Assembly: GCF_022347745.1 (NCBI RefSeq)
Contig: NZ_JAKRGC010000023.1
Coordinates: forward strand, 1 to 41,589
Direction: 5' to 3'
Origin: Streptomyces sp. OfavH-34-F
GTDB lineage: Bacteria > Actinomycetota > Actinomycetes > Streptomycetales > Streptomycetaceae
DNA: 41,589 nt
The notes beneath the pieces were generated by a model, which saw only the letters and a list, made by a program, of their open reading frames with translations, was not told the origin of the DNA and did not search any database. Position 1 is the first letter of the stretch. Every line of letters begins with the position of its first letter. A program made the position numbers and the translations under genes. Shown here in pieces: positions 17,003-25,746 of the stretch.

Positions 17003-18361
17003 GTGGGACGACTCTTCGGCACGGACGGCGTGCGTGGCGTCGCCAATGCGGACCTGACGGCCGAGCTCGCGCTCGGCCTTTCGGTGGCGGCGGCGCACGT
17101 ACTGGCCGAGGCGGGCACTTTCGAGGGCCATCGGCCCACGGCCGTGGTGGGCCGTGACCCGCGCGCGTCCGGAGAGTTCCTGGAGGCGGCCGTCGTGGCC
17201 GGCCTCGCGAGCGCGGGCGTGGACGTCCTGCGCGTCGGCGTGCTGCCGACCCCGGCGGTGGCCTACCTGACCGGCTCGCTGGGCGCGGACCTCGGGGTCA
17301 TGCTCTCCGCCAGCCACAACGCCATGCCGGACAACGGTGTCAAGTTCTTCGCCCGCGGCGGCCACAAGCTCGCCGACGAGCTGGAGGACCGCATCGAGGC
17401 GGTGTACGAGCAGCACCGCACCGGCGCGCCCTGGTCCCGGCCCACCGGCGCCGGCGTCGGCCGCGTCACCGACTACGTGGAGGGCTTCGACCGGTACGTC
17501 GCCCACCTCATCGCCGTCCTGCCGAACCGGCTCGACGGCCTCAAGGTCGTCCTGGACGAGGCGCACGGCGCCGCCGCCCGCGTCTCGCCCGAGGCGTTCG
17601 CCCGCGCCGGGGCCGAGGTCATCACGATCGGCGCCGCCCCCGACGGGCTGAACATCAACGACGGCTGCGGCTCCACCCATCTGGAGATGCTCCGCGCCGC
17701 CGTCGTCGAGCACGGCGCGGACCTCGGCATCGCGCACGACGGCGACGCCGACCGCTGCCTGGCCGTGGACGCCTCGGGCCGCGAGGTCGACGGCGACCAG
17801 ATCCTCGCCGTGCTGGCCCTCGCCATGCGCGAGGCCGGACAGCTGCGCCGGGACACCGTCGTCGCCACCGTGATGTCGAACCTCGGGTTCAAGCTCGCCA
17901 TGGAGCGCGAGGGCATCCAGCTCGTCCAGACCGCCGTCGGCGACCGCTACGTCCTGGAGTCGATGAAGGCCGAGGGCTACGCGCTGGGCGGCGAGCAGTC
18001 CGGCCACGTCATCGTCCTGGACCACGCCACGACCGGCGACGGCACCCTGACCGGCCTGATGCTGGCCGCCCGGGTCGCCGCGACGGGCCGCCCGCTCGCG
18101 GAGCTGGCCGACGTCATGGAGCGGCTGCCGCAGGTCCTCATCAACGTCCCGGACGTGGACAAGTCCCGCGTGCACACCTCGCAGGAGGTGGGCGCCGCCG
18201 TCGCGCAGGCCGAGCGCGAACTGGGCGCCACCGGCCGCGTCCTGCTGCGCCCCTCGGGCACGGAGCCGCTGGTGCGGGTCATGGTCGAGGCCGCGGACAT
18301 CGAGCAGGCCGGCGCGGTGGCCGGCCGCCTGGCGGACGTGGTGAAGTCGGCGCTGGGCTGA
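17003..18361 (+). CDS. glmM: Phosphoglucosamine mutase
   Basis: 452 residues from a GTG with CGGAGGA 7 bases upstream ([19 protein letters not shown]). It converts glucosamine-6-phosphate to glucosamine-1-phosphate for peptidoglycan synthesis. The catalytic phosphoserine is S104 in [16 protein letters not shown]. The Mg-binding loop DGDADR is at 246-251, the sugar-binding loop GEQSGH lies near 330, and the phosphate-binding [12 protein letters not shown] is near the C-terminus. The start GTDGVRG is diagnostic of the GlmM branch of the alpha-D-phosphohexomutases. It follows rpsI as in other Streptomyces. Confidence 0.97.
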   Translation: MGRLFGTDGVRGVANADLTAELALGLSVAAAHVLAEAGTFEGHRPTAVVGRDPRASGEFLEAAVVAGLASAGVDVLRVGVLPTPAVAYLTGSLGADLGVMLSASHNAMPDNGVKFFARGGHKLADELEDRIEAVYEQHRTGAPWSRPTGAGVGRVTDYVEGFDRYVAHLIAVLPNRLDGLKVVLDEAHGAAARVSPEAFARAGAEVITIGAAPDGLNINDGCGSTHLEMLRAAVVEHGADLGIAHDGDADRCLAVDASGREVDGDQILAVLALAMREAGQLRRDTVVATVMSNLGFKLAMEREGIQLVQTAVGDRYVLESMKAEGYALGGEQSGHVIVLDHATTGDGTLTGLMLAARVAATGRPLAELADVMERLPQVLINVPDVDKSRVHTSQEVGAAVAQAERELGATGRVLLRPSGTEPLVRVMVEAADIEQAGAVAGRLADVVKSALG

Positions 18362-18404
18362 GCGCCACCCCGGGCGGCGCCGGGCTGAGGCTGAGCGCCA
18401 CCCC
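18356..18404 (+). repeat. Short direct repeat at the glmM stop
   Basis: GGCTGAGCGCCACCCC occurs at 18356-18371 and again at 18389-18404, offset by 33 bases. The first copy contains the glmM TGA. It looks like a small local duplication. Confidence 0.6.
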
Positions 18405-18428
18405 CGTCCCTGGGCCTCCGCCCGGTCC

Positions 18429-18459
18429 GGCGCCCCGGTCGTCCTACGGCCGGGGCGCC
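18429..18459. terminator. Bidirectional terminator between glmM and the PH-domain gene
   Basis: GGCGCCCCGG (18429-18438) pairs with CCGGGGCGCC (18450-18459). The 11-base loop contains the stop codon of the - strand gene. Its place between convergent genes suggests it serves both strands. Confidence 0.55.
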
Positions 18460-20000
18460 GCCGTGTCCCCGGGCGTGCGGTCCCCTTCGGCGCGCTCCCG
18501 CTCCAGCGCGTCCAGGATGCGGGCCAGGTCGCCGGGGGAGGCGGCCAGCCGGACCGGCTCCCCGGCGTCGTCGAGCTCGGCGATGTGCCAGTCGCGGGGG
18601 ACAGTGTCCCCGTCGCCGCCCCGGGCCCGCCGGACGTCCACCACGGTGAGGCGTTCGGCCGGGATGCGCCGGGCGGCGAAGCGGCCGGGACCGGGGTGCG
18701 GGGTCACGGCGGGCGGACCGCCGCCGATGACGACGTGGGTGCCGTACAGGTGCGGGTTGTACGCGGTGTGCTCCAGGAAGCGGGCGGGCAGGAAGTGGTC
18801 GCGCCCGTCCGGGGGGACGGCGGCGGGGGCCTGTCCGGGGGCCCGGACCCGGGTGGCGCGCCAGGCCAGGACGAGCGCGGCCCCGGTGACCGCCGTCCCC
18901 GCCGCCGCCCAGGACACGGTGCCGGGCGAGCCCAGCGGGTCCATGGGGTGCAGCGCGCACAGCGGCAGCAGCCAGGCGGCCGTCGCGACGAACGCGCCCG
19001 CGAACGGCAGGGACGAGGGCAGCAGCTCGTCGTCCCGCAGCCGGCGCGCCCGCCTGCGGATCAGCAGCCGCGACCCCGCGTACCCGGCGCCGAGCGCGCA
19101 GACGGCGGAGAAGACGGCGATCTCGCCGGGGCCGGTGAGGTGGTCGCGCCACACGTGCCGCTCGCCGGTCACCGTACGCGGCCGGCCGCGCCAGAACACC
19201 AGCTCGACCTTTTCGCCCGCGCGGAACGAGGCGGCGTCGTGCGACGAGACCGAGAGCCGGTGCAGGGGCCGGTCCCCGGTGAAGTACAGCCAGCTGTTGC
19301 CCCGGCCCTCGTTGACGTACGTCCGCTCGATCACCCCGGAGAGCGTCGTCAGGCACGCGCGGCGTTCGGCGGCCGGGGTGGCGTCGGTGCAGGGCACGGC
19401 CGCCCGCCAGGCGCGCTGCTGCGACGCGGCGTCCGCCACGTACGAGGCGGCGACGGCCGAGGCGACGAGCAGCACCGCACACAGAATCCAGGCGACGACG
19501 GGCCGGCGCCCCGCCGCGCGGGGCGTGATGACGGGCGCCTCCCCGTCCGACGCGGGGGTGCCGTGACGGCGGTGCAGGGCACGCAGCGACGCCAGCTCCG
19601 CGTCGAACCTCGCAAGGTCCTCGCCGCTCATCGGCAGCGGCAGCCGGAAGGACCGCCCGTCGTCCAGCAGCACGCTGACGCGGTGGATGTCGTGGTTGCG
19701 GCCGTTCTGGATGTCCCGGCGCAGATCGGCGACGCGGGACCACGGCACCGTGCGGCGGCGCAGCAGGGTCCGGGAGCGCAGCCCGTACGCGTCCGCGGTG
19801 AGCCGGGCCGTGGCCAGGTACAGGAAGATCGGCCCCATCAGCGCGATCACCGCGCACAGCCAGAACGCGACACCGAGGATGTCCGGCCGCTGCCACACGA
19901 GCAGCGCGGCCACGACCGCCGCGACCGCGCAGACCCCCGTACCCCACCACGACACGTTCCGCGCGGGAACGCGGCAGATCACTTCCCCTGGTTCGGCCAT
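18444..20000 (-). CDS. Membrane protein with bacterial PH-like domain
   Basis: 518 residues (MAEPGEVICRVPARN). Two N-terminal transmembrane helices (about 18-65) precede a PH-like segment (about 66-130: LTADAYGLRSRTLLRRRTVPWSRVADLR ... FRLPLPM), as in actinobacterial bPH proteins. A third helix follows (about 168-190). An extracellular loop with paired cysteines comes next (VPCTDATPAAERRACL). A second helical group lies at about 285-385, and the protein ends in a cytoplasmic tail. I do not know its function. The layout suggests a membrane scaffold or sensor. It is downstream of DUF389 and coaA on the same strand with an 80-base gap. The start choice is moderate; no strong ribosome binding site is visible. 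Confidence 0.8.
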   Translation of the reverse strand: MAEPGEVICRVPARNVSWWGTGVCAVAAVVAALLVWQRPDILGVAFWLCAVIALMGPIFLYLATARLTADAYGLRSRTLLRRRTVPWSRVADLRRDIQNGRNHDIHRVSVLLDDGRSFRLPLPMSGEDLARFDAELASLRALHRRHGTPASDGEAPVITPRAAGRRPVVAWILCAVLLVASAVAASYVADAASQQRAWRAAVPCTDATPAAERRACLTTLSGVIERTYVNEGRGNSWLYFTGDRPLHRLSVSSHDAASFRAGEKVELVFWRGRPRTVTGERHVWRDHLTGPGEIAVFSAVCALGAGYAGSRLLIRRRARRLRDDELLPSSLPFAGAFVATAAWLLPLCALHPMDPLGSPGTVSWAAAGTAVTGAALVLAWRATRVRAPGQAPAAVPPDGRDHFLPARFLEHTAYNPHLYGTHVVIGGGPPAVTPHPGPGRFAARRIPAERLTVVDVRRARGGDGDTVPRDWHIAELDDAGEPVRLAASPGDLARILDALERERAEGDRTPGDTAAPRP

Positions 20001-20080
20001 GCCCGCATCGTGTCAGCGGTCCGGCGTCCGGTGCTTGTGCGGGTTTCGGCAGTCCGGACGGCCCCGATCCTGCCGGTCCG

Positions 20081-21055
20081 TCACCGCGAGCCGCCGCCCT
20101 TCGCCGCCTCGGGAGGCTCCTGGGCACGCTGACGGCGCTGGGCCGCGCGCCACAGCACCTTCTGCGCGAGCAGCGTCAGCGTGCCGGCGAGGACGATGCC
20201 GCCGAGGTTCTCCGCGAGCTGGCGCGCCGAGCCGGACATCTGGGCGTAGTCGCTGTAGCTGAACGCCACCGCCGCGTTGGCGGCGGCCGGCACGGTCGTC
20301 ACGGAGATCGCGACGCCGATCAGCGCACCCGACTTCGCCGAGGTGAGCGAGAGCGTGCCCGCGATGCCCGCCAGGAACGCCACGACGAACGACAGCCAGT
20401 CCGGCTGCCAGACGAACGAGGTGTTGGGCCGGTCCGCCTTGATCATGGCCGCGTCGAACAGCCCGAGCAGGTCCATCAGCCAGGAGAAGCCCGCGGTCAG
20501 CGCCATGGCCGCCGCGAACCCGCCGACCAGCGCCGACAGCGAGCGCCACACCAGGTGCGGGGCGCGCTGCACCAGGGCCGTGGAGATGCCGGCCAGCGGC
20601 CCGAACTCGGGGCCGACCGCCATCGCGCCGACGATCAGGATCGCGTTGTCGAGCATCACACCGCAGGCCGCGAGCATCGTGGCGACGGCGAGGAACGCCA
20701 GGTAGGTGATGCTGAACGTGGACTCCTCGTGGGTCGCCTCGGACAGCTCCTCCCACAGCACCGCGTCCGCGCCCTCGCCGGGCGCCTCCTCCTCGGCCCG
20801 CTCGGCACAGGCGGAGAGCGTGAGGTCCAGGGCGTTCACCGTGATCGCGCCGAACCGGTCGACGCCGAGCCGCCGCAGCGCCCCGATCAGCTCGTCGCCC
20901 GCCTCGCGCGCCACGTCGCACAGCACCACGTCGCCGGACGGCTCGCGGGCGACGCCGGGCAGCACGGCGAGATGGGCGGTGCCGGGCGTCCCGTCCAGCA
21001 GGCGCATCACCTCGTCCGTCCGGTCGGCGGGCACGATCAGGCGCAGATGCAGCAC
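20081..21055 (-). CDS. DUF389 family membrane protein
   Basis: 324 residues from the GTG at 21055, which has GGAAGGG 6 bases upstream (start VLHLRLIVPADRTDEVM). A cytoplasmic N-terminal domain of about 100 residues is followed by several transmembrane helices that carry the DUF389 hallmarks: FLAVATMLAACGVMLDNAILIVGAMAVGPEFGPLAGIS, and later GVAISVTTVPAAANAAVAFSY. The related TIGR00341 proteins are also uncharacterised. It lies 31 bases after coaA on the same strand, so the two probably form an operon, but no functional link is evident. Confidence 0.88.
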   Translation of the reverse strand: MLHLRLIVPADRTDEVMRLLDGTPGTAHLAVLPGVAREPSGDVVLCDVAREAGDELIGALRRLGVDRFGAITVNALDLTLSACAERAEEEAPGEGADAVLWEELSEATHEESTFSITYLAFLAVATMLAACGVMLDNAILIVGAMAVGPEFGPLAGISTALVQRAPHLVWRSLSALVGGFAAAMALTAGFSWLMDLLGLFDAAMIKADRPNTSFVWQPDWLSFVVAFLAGIAGTLSLTSAKSGALIGVAISVTTVPAAANAAVAFSYSDYAQMSGSARQLAENLGGIVLAGTLTLLAQKVLWRAAQRRQRAQEPPEAAKGGGSR

Positions 21056-21086
21056 GGAACACCCTTCCAGGAGCCGGACCCAGGGG

Positions 21087-22082
21087 TCAGAGCTTGCGCA
21101 GCGACAGCCGCTGGACCTTGTGGTCGGGCCCCTTGCGCAGCACCAGCGTGGCACGTCCGCGGGTCGGCGCCACGTTCTCCACGAGATTCGGCCGGTTGAT
21201 GGTCCGCCACATGGTGGCCGCGTACTCCATCGCCTCCGCCTCGGAGACCTGGGTGTACTTCCGGAAGTACGAGGACGGGTCCTGGAACGCCGTCGCGCGC
21301 AGCTTGCGGAAGCGGTTGAGGTACCAGGACTCGATGTCCTCCGTCCGGGCGTCCACGTACACGCTGAAGTCGAAGTAGTCGGCGAGCCCGACCCTGGTGC
21401 GGCCGTCCTTGCCGGGGAGGGCGGGCTGCAGGACGTTGAGCCCCTCGACGATCAGGATGTCCGGCCGCCGCACGGTGAGCCGCTCGCCGGGCACGATGTC
21501 GTAGATCAGGTGCGAGTAGACGGGGGCGGTCACCTCGTCCTTGCCGGCCTTGATGTCGGCGACGAAACGGGTGAGGGCGCGGCGGTCGTACGACTCCGGG
21601 AACCCCTTGCGCGACATCAGGCCGCGCGCCCGGAGCTCCTTCATCGGCAGCAGGAACCCGTCGGTGGTCACCAGCTCCACCCGGGGGTGCTCCGGCCAGC
21701 GCGCCAGCAGCGCCTGGAGGATGCGCGCGGTGGTGGACTTGCCCACGGCGACGCTGCCCGCGACCCCTATGACGAACGGCGTCCCGCGCTGCGCGCCCTG
21801 CCCGTTCCCGGCGTCCCCGAGGAAGGTGTTGAGCGCCCCGCGCAGCCCGGAGGTGGCCTGCACGTACAGGTTCAGCAACCGGGACAGCGGCAGGTAGACG
21901 TCCCGCACCTCGTCGAGGTCGATGACGTCCCCGAGCCCGCGCAGCCGCTCGACCTCCTCGGCGCTCAACGGCAGCGGCGTCCGCTCGCGCAGCGCGCTCC
22001 ACTCCGCCCGCGAGAGATCCACGTACGGCGTCGCCGCATGCTCGGCGCGTCGGCTCGTACCCCGTGTCGGCGAAGTGATCAC
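21087..22082 (-). CDS. coaA: Pantothenate kinase, type I
   Basis: 331 residues with a GTG start ([32 protein letters not shown]). The P-loop [12 protein letters not shown] is at 106-117, followed by [12 protein letters not shown], the [13 protein letters not shown] motif, [13 protein letters not shown] and the IVEGLNVLQ strand. All are diagnostic of CoaA, which phosphorylates pantothenate in the first step of CoA synthesis. The C-terminus [20 protein letters not shown] is canonical. A GACAAT hexamer ends 6 bases upstream of the GTG with no ribosome binding site between, so the mRNA may be leaderless. Confidence 0.97.
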   Translation of the reverse strand: MITSPTRGTSRRAEHAATPYVDLSRAEWSALRERTPLPLSAEEVERLRGLGDVIDLDEVRDVYLPLSRLLNLYVQATSGLRGALNTFLGDAGNGQGAQRGTPFVIGVAGSVAVGKSTTARILQALLARWPEHPRVELVTTDGFLLPMKELRARGLMSRKGFPESYDRRALTRFVADIKAGKDEVTAPVYSHLIYDIVPGERLTVRRPDILIVEGLNVLQPALPGKDGRTRVGLADYFDFSVYVDARTEDIESWYLNRFRKLRATAFQDPSSYFRKYTQVSEAEAMEYAATMWRTINRPNLVENVAPTRGRATLVLRKGPDHKVQRLSLRKL

Positions 22083-22145
22083 GCCTACATTGTCGCGGGC
22101 GACGCCGGTACGCGGAGGGTGGGCTCGGTCACGTGGGGGACGGGG

Positions 22146-25100
22146 TCAGCCGAAGGCCCTGACGTTCTCCCATCCGCCGTAGATCACGGTCTTCGCCGCG
22201 GGGTTCGTATTGGTGGCGGACGGGTGGTAGACCTTCACCGATCCATCGGCGGTGAACCGTGCCCAGATGTCGGGGATGCGGTCGCCGTTGACGTCCGGGA
22301 TGCCCATCGCGATGTCGATCTTGGCGCCGGTCCACCCCGTGCCGTACGAGGTGTCCTTCCCCTCGCGGGAGGCGGCGGCCGTCTTCAGGGAGTTCAGGTC
22401 CACGCCGCCGGAGACCGCGCCGGCCTTGCCGTGCCGGATGTACATGTTCCCGTTGGACGTGTTCCGCCACAGGAGGTCGGGGGTGCCGTCCAGGTCGATG
22501 TCGGCGACGTTGACGATGTCACGCGGCTCCCACGCGGTGGCGCTCAGCTGGACCGCTTCCTGGAAGGTGCCCCCGGTGTAGCCGAGCAGCACCCAGAAGG
22601 CGTCACCGGTGCGCAGGAACACCTCGGGACGGCGGTCGCCGGTGACATCGCCGACGGCCTTGAGCTGGACCCAGCTCGCCGGGTCGGGGGCGCCGGCGGG
22701 CAGCCGGACCTCCATGCGCTTGCCGACGTCGAAGCTCCCGTAGCCGTCGCCGGGGTAGAGCCAGAACCCACCGTCCGGGGTGCGGGCGAACAGGTCGGTG
22801 ACACCGTCGCCCGGGTACGCGTCGGCGTAGTGGGTGATCAGCGCGGCCTTGCCGGTGGCGAGGTCGTACCAGTGCCCGGTGGGATTGAGGCTCCCGTCGG
22901 AGGTGTAGCCGGCCGCGAGCGAGGTGTAGAGCTCGCCGCCGGACAGGCCGGGGTAGGAACGGAGATCGCCGCTCGGGTTGATGGTGAGCAGGTCGGCGCG
23001 CCCGTCACCGCTGAGGTCGCCCGGAGCGTCCTCGGTGTCCCGCGGCGGAACGTAGAAGGTGTAGTCGGTGGACTCCTTCGACTTGTTGCCGACCGCGTCG
23101 TAGGCGTAGACGCGCATGCTGTTCGGCCCGGCGGTGGGCGGGGCCAGGGTGAGGGTCAGTACGCCGACGGGGTTGCCGCCCTCGTCCGTGGCGGCGGTGG
23201 CAGCCTTGTCGATGTAGTCGGCCCCCGTGAGGGTGTAGGAGAACTTCACGGCACCGGGCGAGCTGAAGGTGAAGACCCCGGGCGTGCCGAACTTCTTCTC
23301 GGACCAGGTCAGACCGTCCGGCGTGGCCTCGGGGAAGTCCACGCTGGCCACGTCGGGGGAGGGTGGCGCGGAGCCGTCCACGGTGAACTGACAGGGCTGG
23401 TCGCCGGGCGGGAAGTAGGTCGAGACCGCGCCCGCGCTGTCCTCCGACCGGACGTCCCACTTGTAGGTGGTCTTGTCGGCGAGGCTGCTGGAGGGGATCG
23501 TCAGCGTCGCCTTGCCGCTGCTGTTGGGGGTGACCAGGGTGCCGGCGGGGGCGGTGGCACCCGACTTCCACCAGCGGAAGCGCAGCTTGGAGAGGTTGCC
23601 GTCAGGGTCGGTCGCGGTCGCCGACAGCACGATGTTCGTCTTGGCGACGGCCCGGCTGGCCGGAGCGGCCAGACAGGCGCCGCCCGGAGTGGTGGTGCCG
23701 CCGGTCGGCTCCTTGGGCTTGCGGTTGTAGTCCACCTCCAGGACGGCCGACTCGGCGTGGAACTTGCGCCAGGTGTAGACGCTGGTCTCGGTGTTGGCCC
23801 GCATGCCGAGCGTGAGGGTCGAGGCGCCGTTGTCGGCCGCGTACTGGGCCCCGGCCCGCACGTTCCACTTGACGTAGTCGTCCGAGCAGGAGCTGTTGTA
23901 GCCGTGGGCGAATGACTGGGACTGCAGCAGCGACGACCAGCTCGGCTGCTTGTTCCAGGTGGTGCCGGAGGAGATGGCCCCGGTGCGGTAGAGGTGGAAC
24001 TGCCGGACCTCGCACGACCACGCGTGGTTGTTGAGCACCTTGAACGTCGCCGAGGTGATGTCAGCGCCCTTGAGGACGCTGGAGAAGTTCATCGCCCAGA
24101 ACGAGCGTGCCAGTCCCTTGGTGTCGCTCTCGTAACCGACGCGGGCGTCCGAGGTGCCGGAGCTGAAGTTGGTGCCGTTGTAGAAACTGGAGTTCGGGTA
24201 CGGCTTGTAGGCGACGGTCCAGGACTTCGCGGGCGGCATGATCGACGGGTCGATGAACAGCGGGTAGCGCACGGCGTCGTTCTGCAGCAGGCCGGTGCCG
24301 GCCACGTCCAGAGCGAGTCGCACACCGTTGTCGTCCTCGTGGACAGCGGTCCGCAGCAGGCTGCTCTGCGCACCGGGCTCGATACCGCCCAGACCGGACA
24401 GTGCCAGGACATCGTCACTGGTAGCGGTGGCGGTGTGCGCCTCGGCGCCCGGCTCCAGTTCGGGGTCGCGGCCCGAGGAGTCCCAGGCGAATGGGGTCGG
24501 CACGGAACCTATCTCCCGGCCCTTCTTCGAGTCGAGCACGCGGAGGGTGTCGGTCGTGGAGTTGTGCTCGAACCGCGCGGTCGCGGACCGCAGACCGAAG
24601 GTGAGGGTCTTCAGCTCCTCGTTCCGCGCGGCCTCGGGCGTCTTGACGATGAGCAGTTGGGCGAGGCCGCCCTCCTCGCGGGCGACCAGCAGCAGATCGA
24701 CGCCCGGGAAGACCTCCTGGTACAGAGCCCGGGGGCCGTCGAGCACTGGTACGGGCAGCGGTCCGGGCCAGGTGTAGGCCACGGTGTGGCCCTCCAGCTC
24801 GACCTCGGCCAGGATGCTCTCCCCGGCTGCGGGCGTGTCCCGGCGGAAGCCGCGGTCGGCTCGCTCGGTTCGGCTTCCGGCCGCGAAGCGGACCGGTGTC
24901 ACCGCGTTCGCCGGGGCGATGCCGTCCTCGGTGCGGCGCAGCGTCGTGTCGATCGGGGCCCACTCGCCGTCGGCGTTCCTCGCCCGTTGCGGGGTGGCGT
25001 GGATCTGCTGGCGCATCTTTCCGCCGGGCAGCGCCCAGGTGAGCGTGGTGGCGGTGGTGGCCGCCTCGACGAGGACCTTCTTGCCGGTGCGGCGGGCCGC

Positions 25101-25313
25101 GTCGATGGCTTCCGCCTCGGTGCGTGGATGGTCTCCGGCCTGCGACGCCTTCGTGCCGGCCCCTCCGGACCGGGGCGAGGCGTTCCCGCCGCCGGGCCAG
25201 CCGGTGAGCAGCGGGAGCAGGGACGCGGTGAGCGCGGCCACGAGCAGGCCGAGGGTGACGGACAGCCGTGTGCGGCTGCGCACGAACGGTCTGAGCGGGC
25301 GTGGCACGGTCAC
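22146..25313 (-). CDS. Secreted DNRLRE / FG-GAP repeat protein
   Basis: 1055 residues from the GTG at 25313, which has CGGAG 7 bases upstream; an ATG at 25406 would add 31 non-signal-like residues. A basic start with a hydrophobic helix (RSRTRLSVTLGLLVAALTASLLPLL) is an export signal. Residues about 80-330 resemble the N-terminal part found in Streptomyces RHS-type and cell-wall proteins (VDLLLVAREEGGLAQLLIVKT). About 350-525 is a DNRLRE-like carbohydrate/adhesion domain (SWTVAYKP ... EVRQFHLYRT ... LEVDYNRKP). About 540-760 carries Ig-like segments (VVLSATATDPDGNLSKLRFRWW-type). About 770-1050 has VCBS/FG-GAP repeats with Ca-binding DxNGDxxxD-type loops (DLSGDGRADLLTI, DIDLDGTPDLLWR, DVNGDRIPDIWAR). 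It is divergent to the RHS gene, so the pair may be co-expressed surface proteins. Confidence 0.85.
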   Translation of the reverse strand: MTVPRPLRPFVRSRTRLSVTLGLLVAALTASLLPLLTGWPGGGNASPRSGGAGTKASQAGDHPRTEAEAIDAARRTGKKVLVEAATTATTLTWALPGGKMRQQIHATPQRARNADGEWAPIDTTLRRTEDGIAPANAVTPVRFAAGSRTERADRGFRRDTPAAGESILAEVELEGHTVAYTWPGPLPVPVLDGPRALYQEVFPGVDLLLVAREEGGLAQLLIVKTPEAARNEELKTLTFGLRSATARFEHNSTTDTLRVLDSKKGREIGSVPTPFAWDSSGRDPELEPGAEAHTATATSDDVLALSGLGGIEPGAQSSLLRTAVHEDDNGVRLALDVAGTGLLQNDAVRYPLFIDPSIMPPAKSWTVAYKPYPNSSFYNGTNFSSGTSDARVGYESDTKGLARSFWAMNFSSVLKGADITSATFKVLNNHAWSCEVRQFHLYRTGAISSGTTWNKQPSWSSLLQSQSFAHGYNSSCSDDYVKWNVRAGAQYAADNGASTLTLGMRANTETSVYTWRKFHAESAVLEVDYNRKPKEPTGGTTTPGGACLAAPASRAVAKTNIVLSATATDPDGNLSKLRFRWWKSGATAPAGTLVTPNSSGKATLTIPSSSLADKTTYKWDVRSEDSAGAVSTYFPPGDQPCQFTVDGSAPPSPDVASVDFPEATPDGLTWSEKKFGTPGVFTFSSPGAVKFSYTLTGADYIDKAATAATDEGGNPVGVLTLTLAPPTAGPNSMRVYAYDAVGNKSKESTDYTFYVPPRDTEDAPGDLSGDGRADLLTINPSGDLRSYPGLSGGELYTSLAAGYTSDGSLNPTGHWYDLATGKAALITHYADAYPGDGVTDLFARTPDGGFWLYPGDGYGSFDVGKRMEVRLPAGAPDPASWVQLKAVGDVTGDRRPEVFLRTGDAFWVLLGYTGGTFQEAVQLSATAWEPRDIVNVADIDLDGTPDLLWRNTSNGNMYIRHGKAGAVSGGVDLNSLKTAAASREGKDTSYGTGWTGAKIDIAMGIPDVNGDRIPDIWARFTADGSVKVYHPSATNTNPAAKTVIYGGWENVRAFG

Positions 25314-25746
25314 GGGGTTCTCCGAGGGGACCGGACGGATGGGCGTGTTGCTATGTCGGAATCCCGTCCCCGACGAGTGCGGGTACAGGCGCCCGCACGA
25401 TCGCATGCGATCCGGTCAACCATCCAGAAGTAAAAACTTATGGGTTCGTGATCAACACGCAGCGTGGCAGGTGTGAGGGAGGGGGTCGGTCGCCACCCCG
25501 CGGCCATCCGGGGTGAATCGCTCCGGAGTGGTGTGCCGTGAGGGAAAGATCCCCTTCGGTTGGTTGGGGAGGTTCAAGATCCATTTCGACTGTGGTGAGA
25601 GTCACAGGTGACGCGTGTCAGTCACGCTCCGTGTCTTGATCATTCTTTGTATTTCCTGTGAAGATTCCCGGCGCGCGCGCCCACATCGGGGCGCTGCTTG
25701 GCGTTCCCAATGTCCGCCGTCCTATGCCCGAGGTGGGAGTCGACGC
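25314..25746. promoter_or_regulatory. Divergent intergenic region with palindromes
   Basis: 433 bases between the divergent DNRLRE and RHS genes, richer in A/T than the surrounding coding DNA and with no supportable gene. Adjacent inverted repeats lie at 25595-25605 (GTGA-GAG-TCAC) and at 25608-25625 (GTGAC-8-GTCAC), suitable as a dimeric regulator site. A candidate promoter for the RHS gene is TTGATC (25636-25641), 18 bases, GAAGAT (25660-25665). The in-frame upstream ATG/GTG at 25615 would add 44 unconserved residues to the RHS protein and sits in this region, so it is not used. Confidence 0.4.

Noticed and set aside
20706..23915. A 1069-codon open frame on the + strand across DUF389, coaA and the DNRLRE gene
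   Set aside because: It crosses three recognised - strand genes and gives low-complexity Gly/Arg/Val sequence with no family motif.
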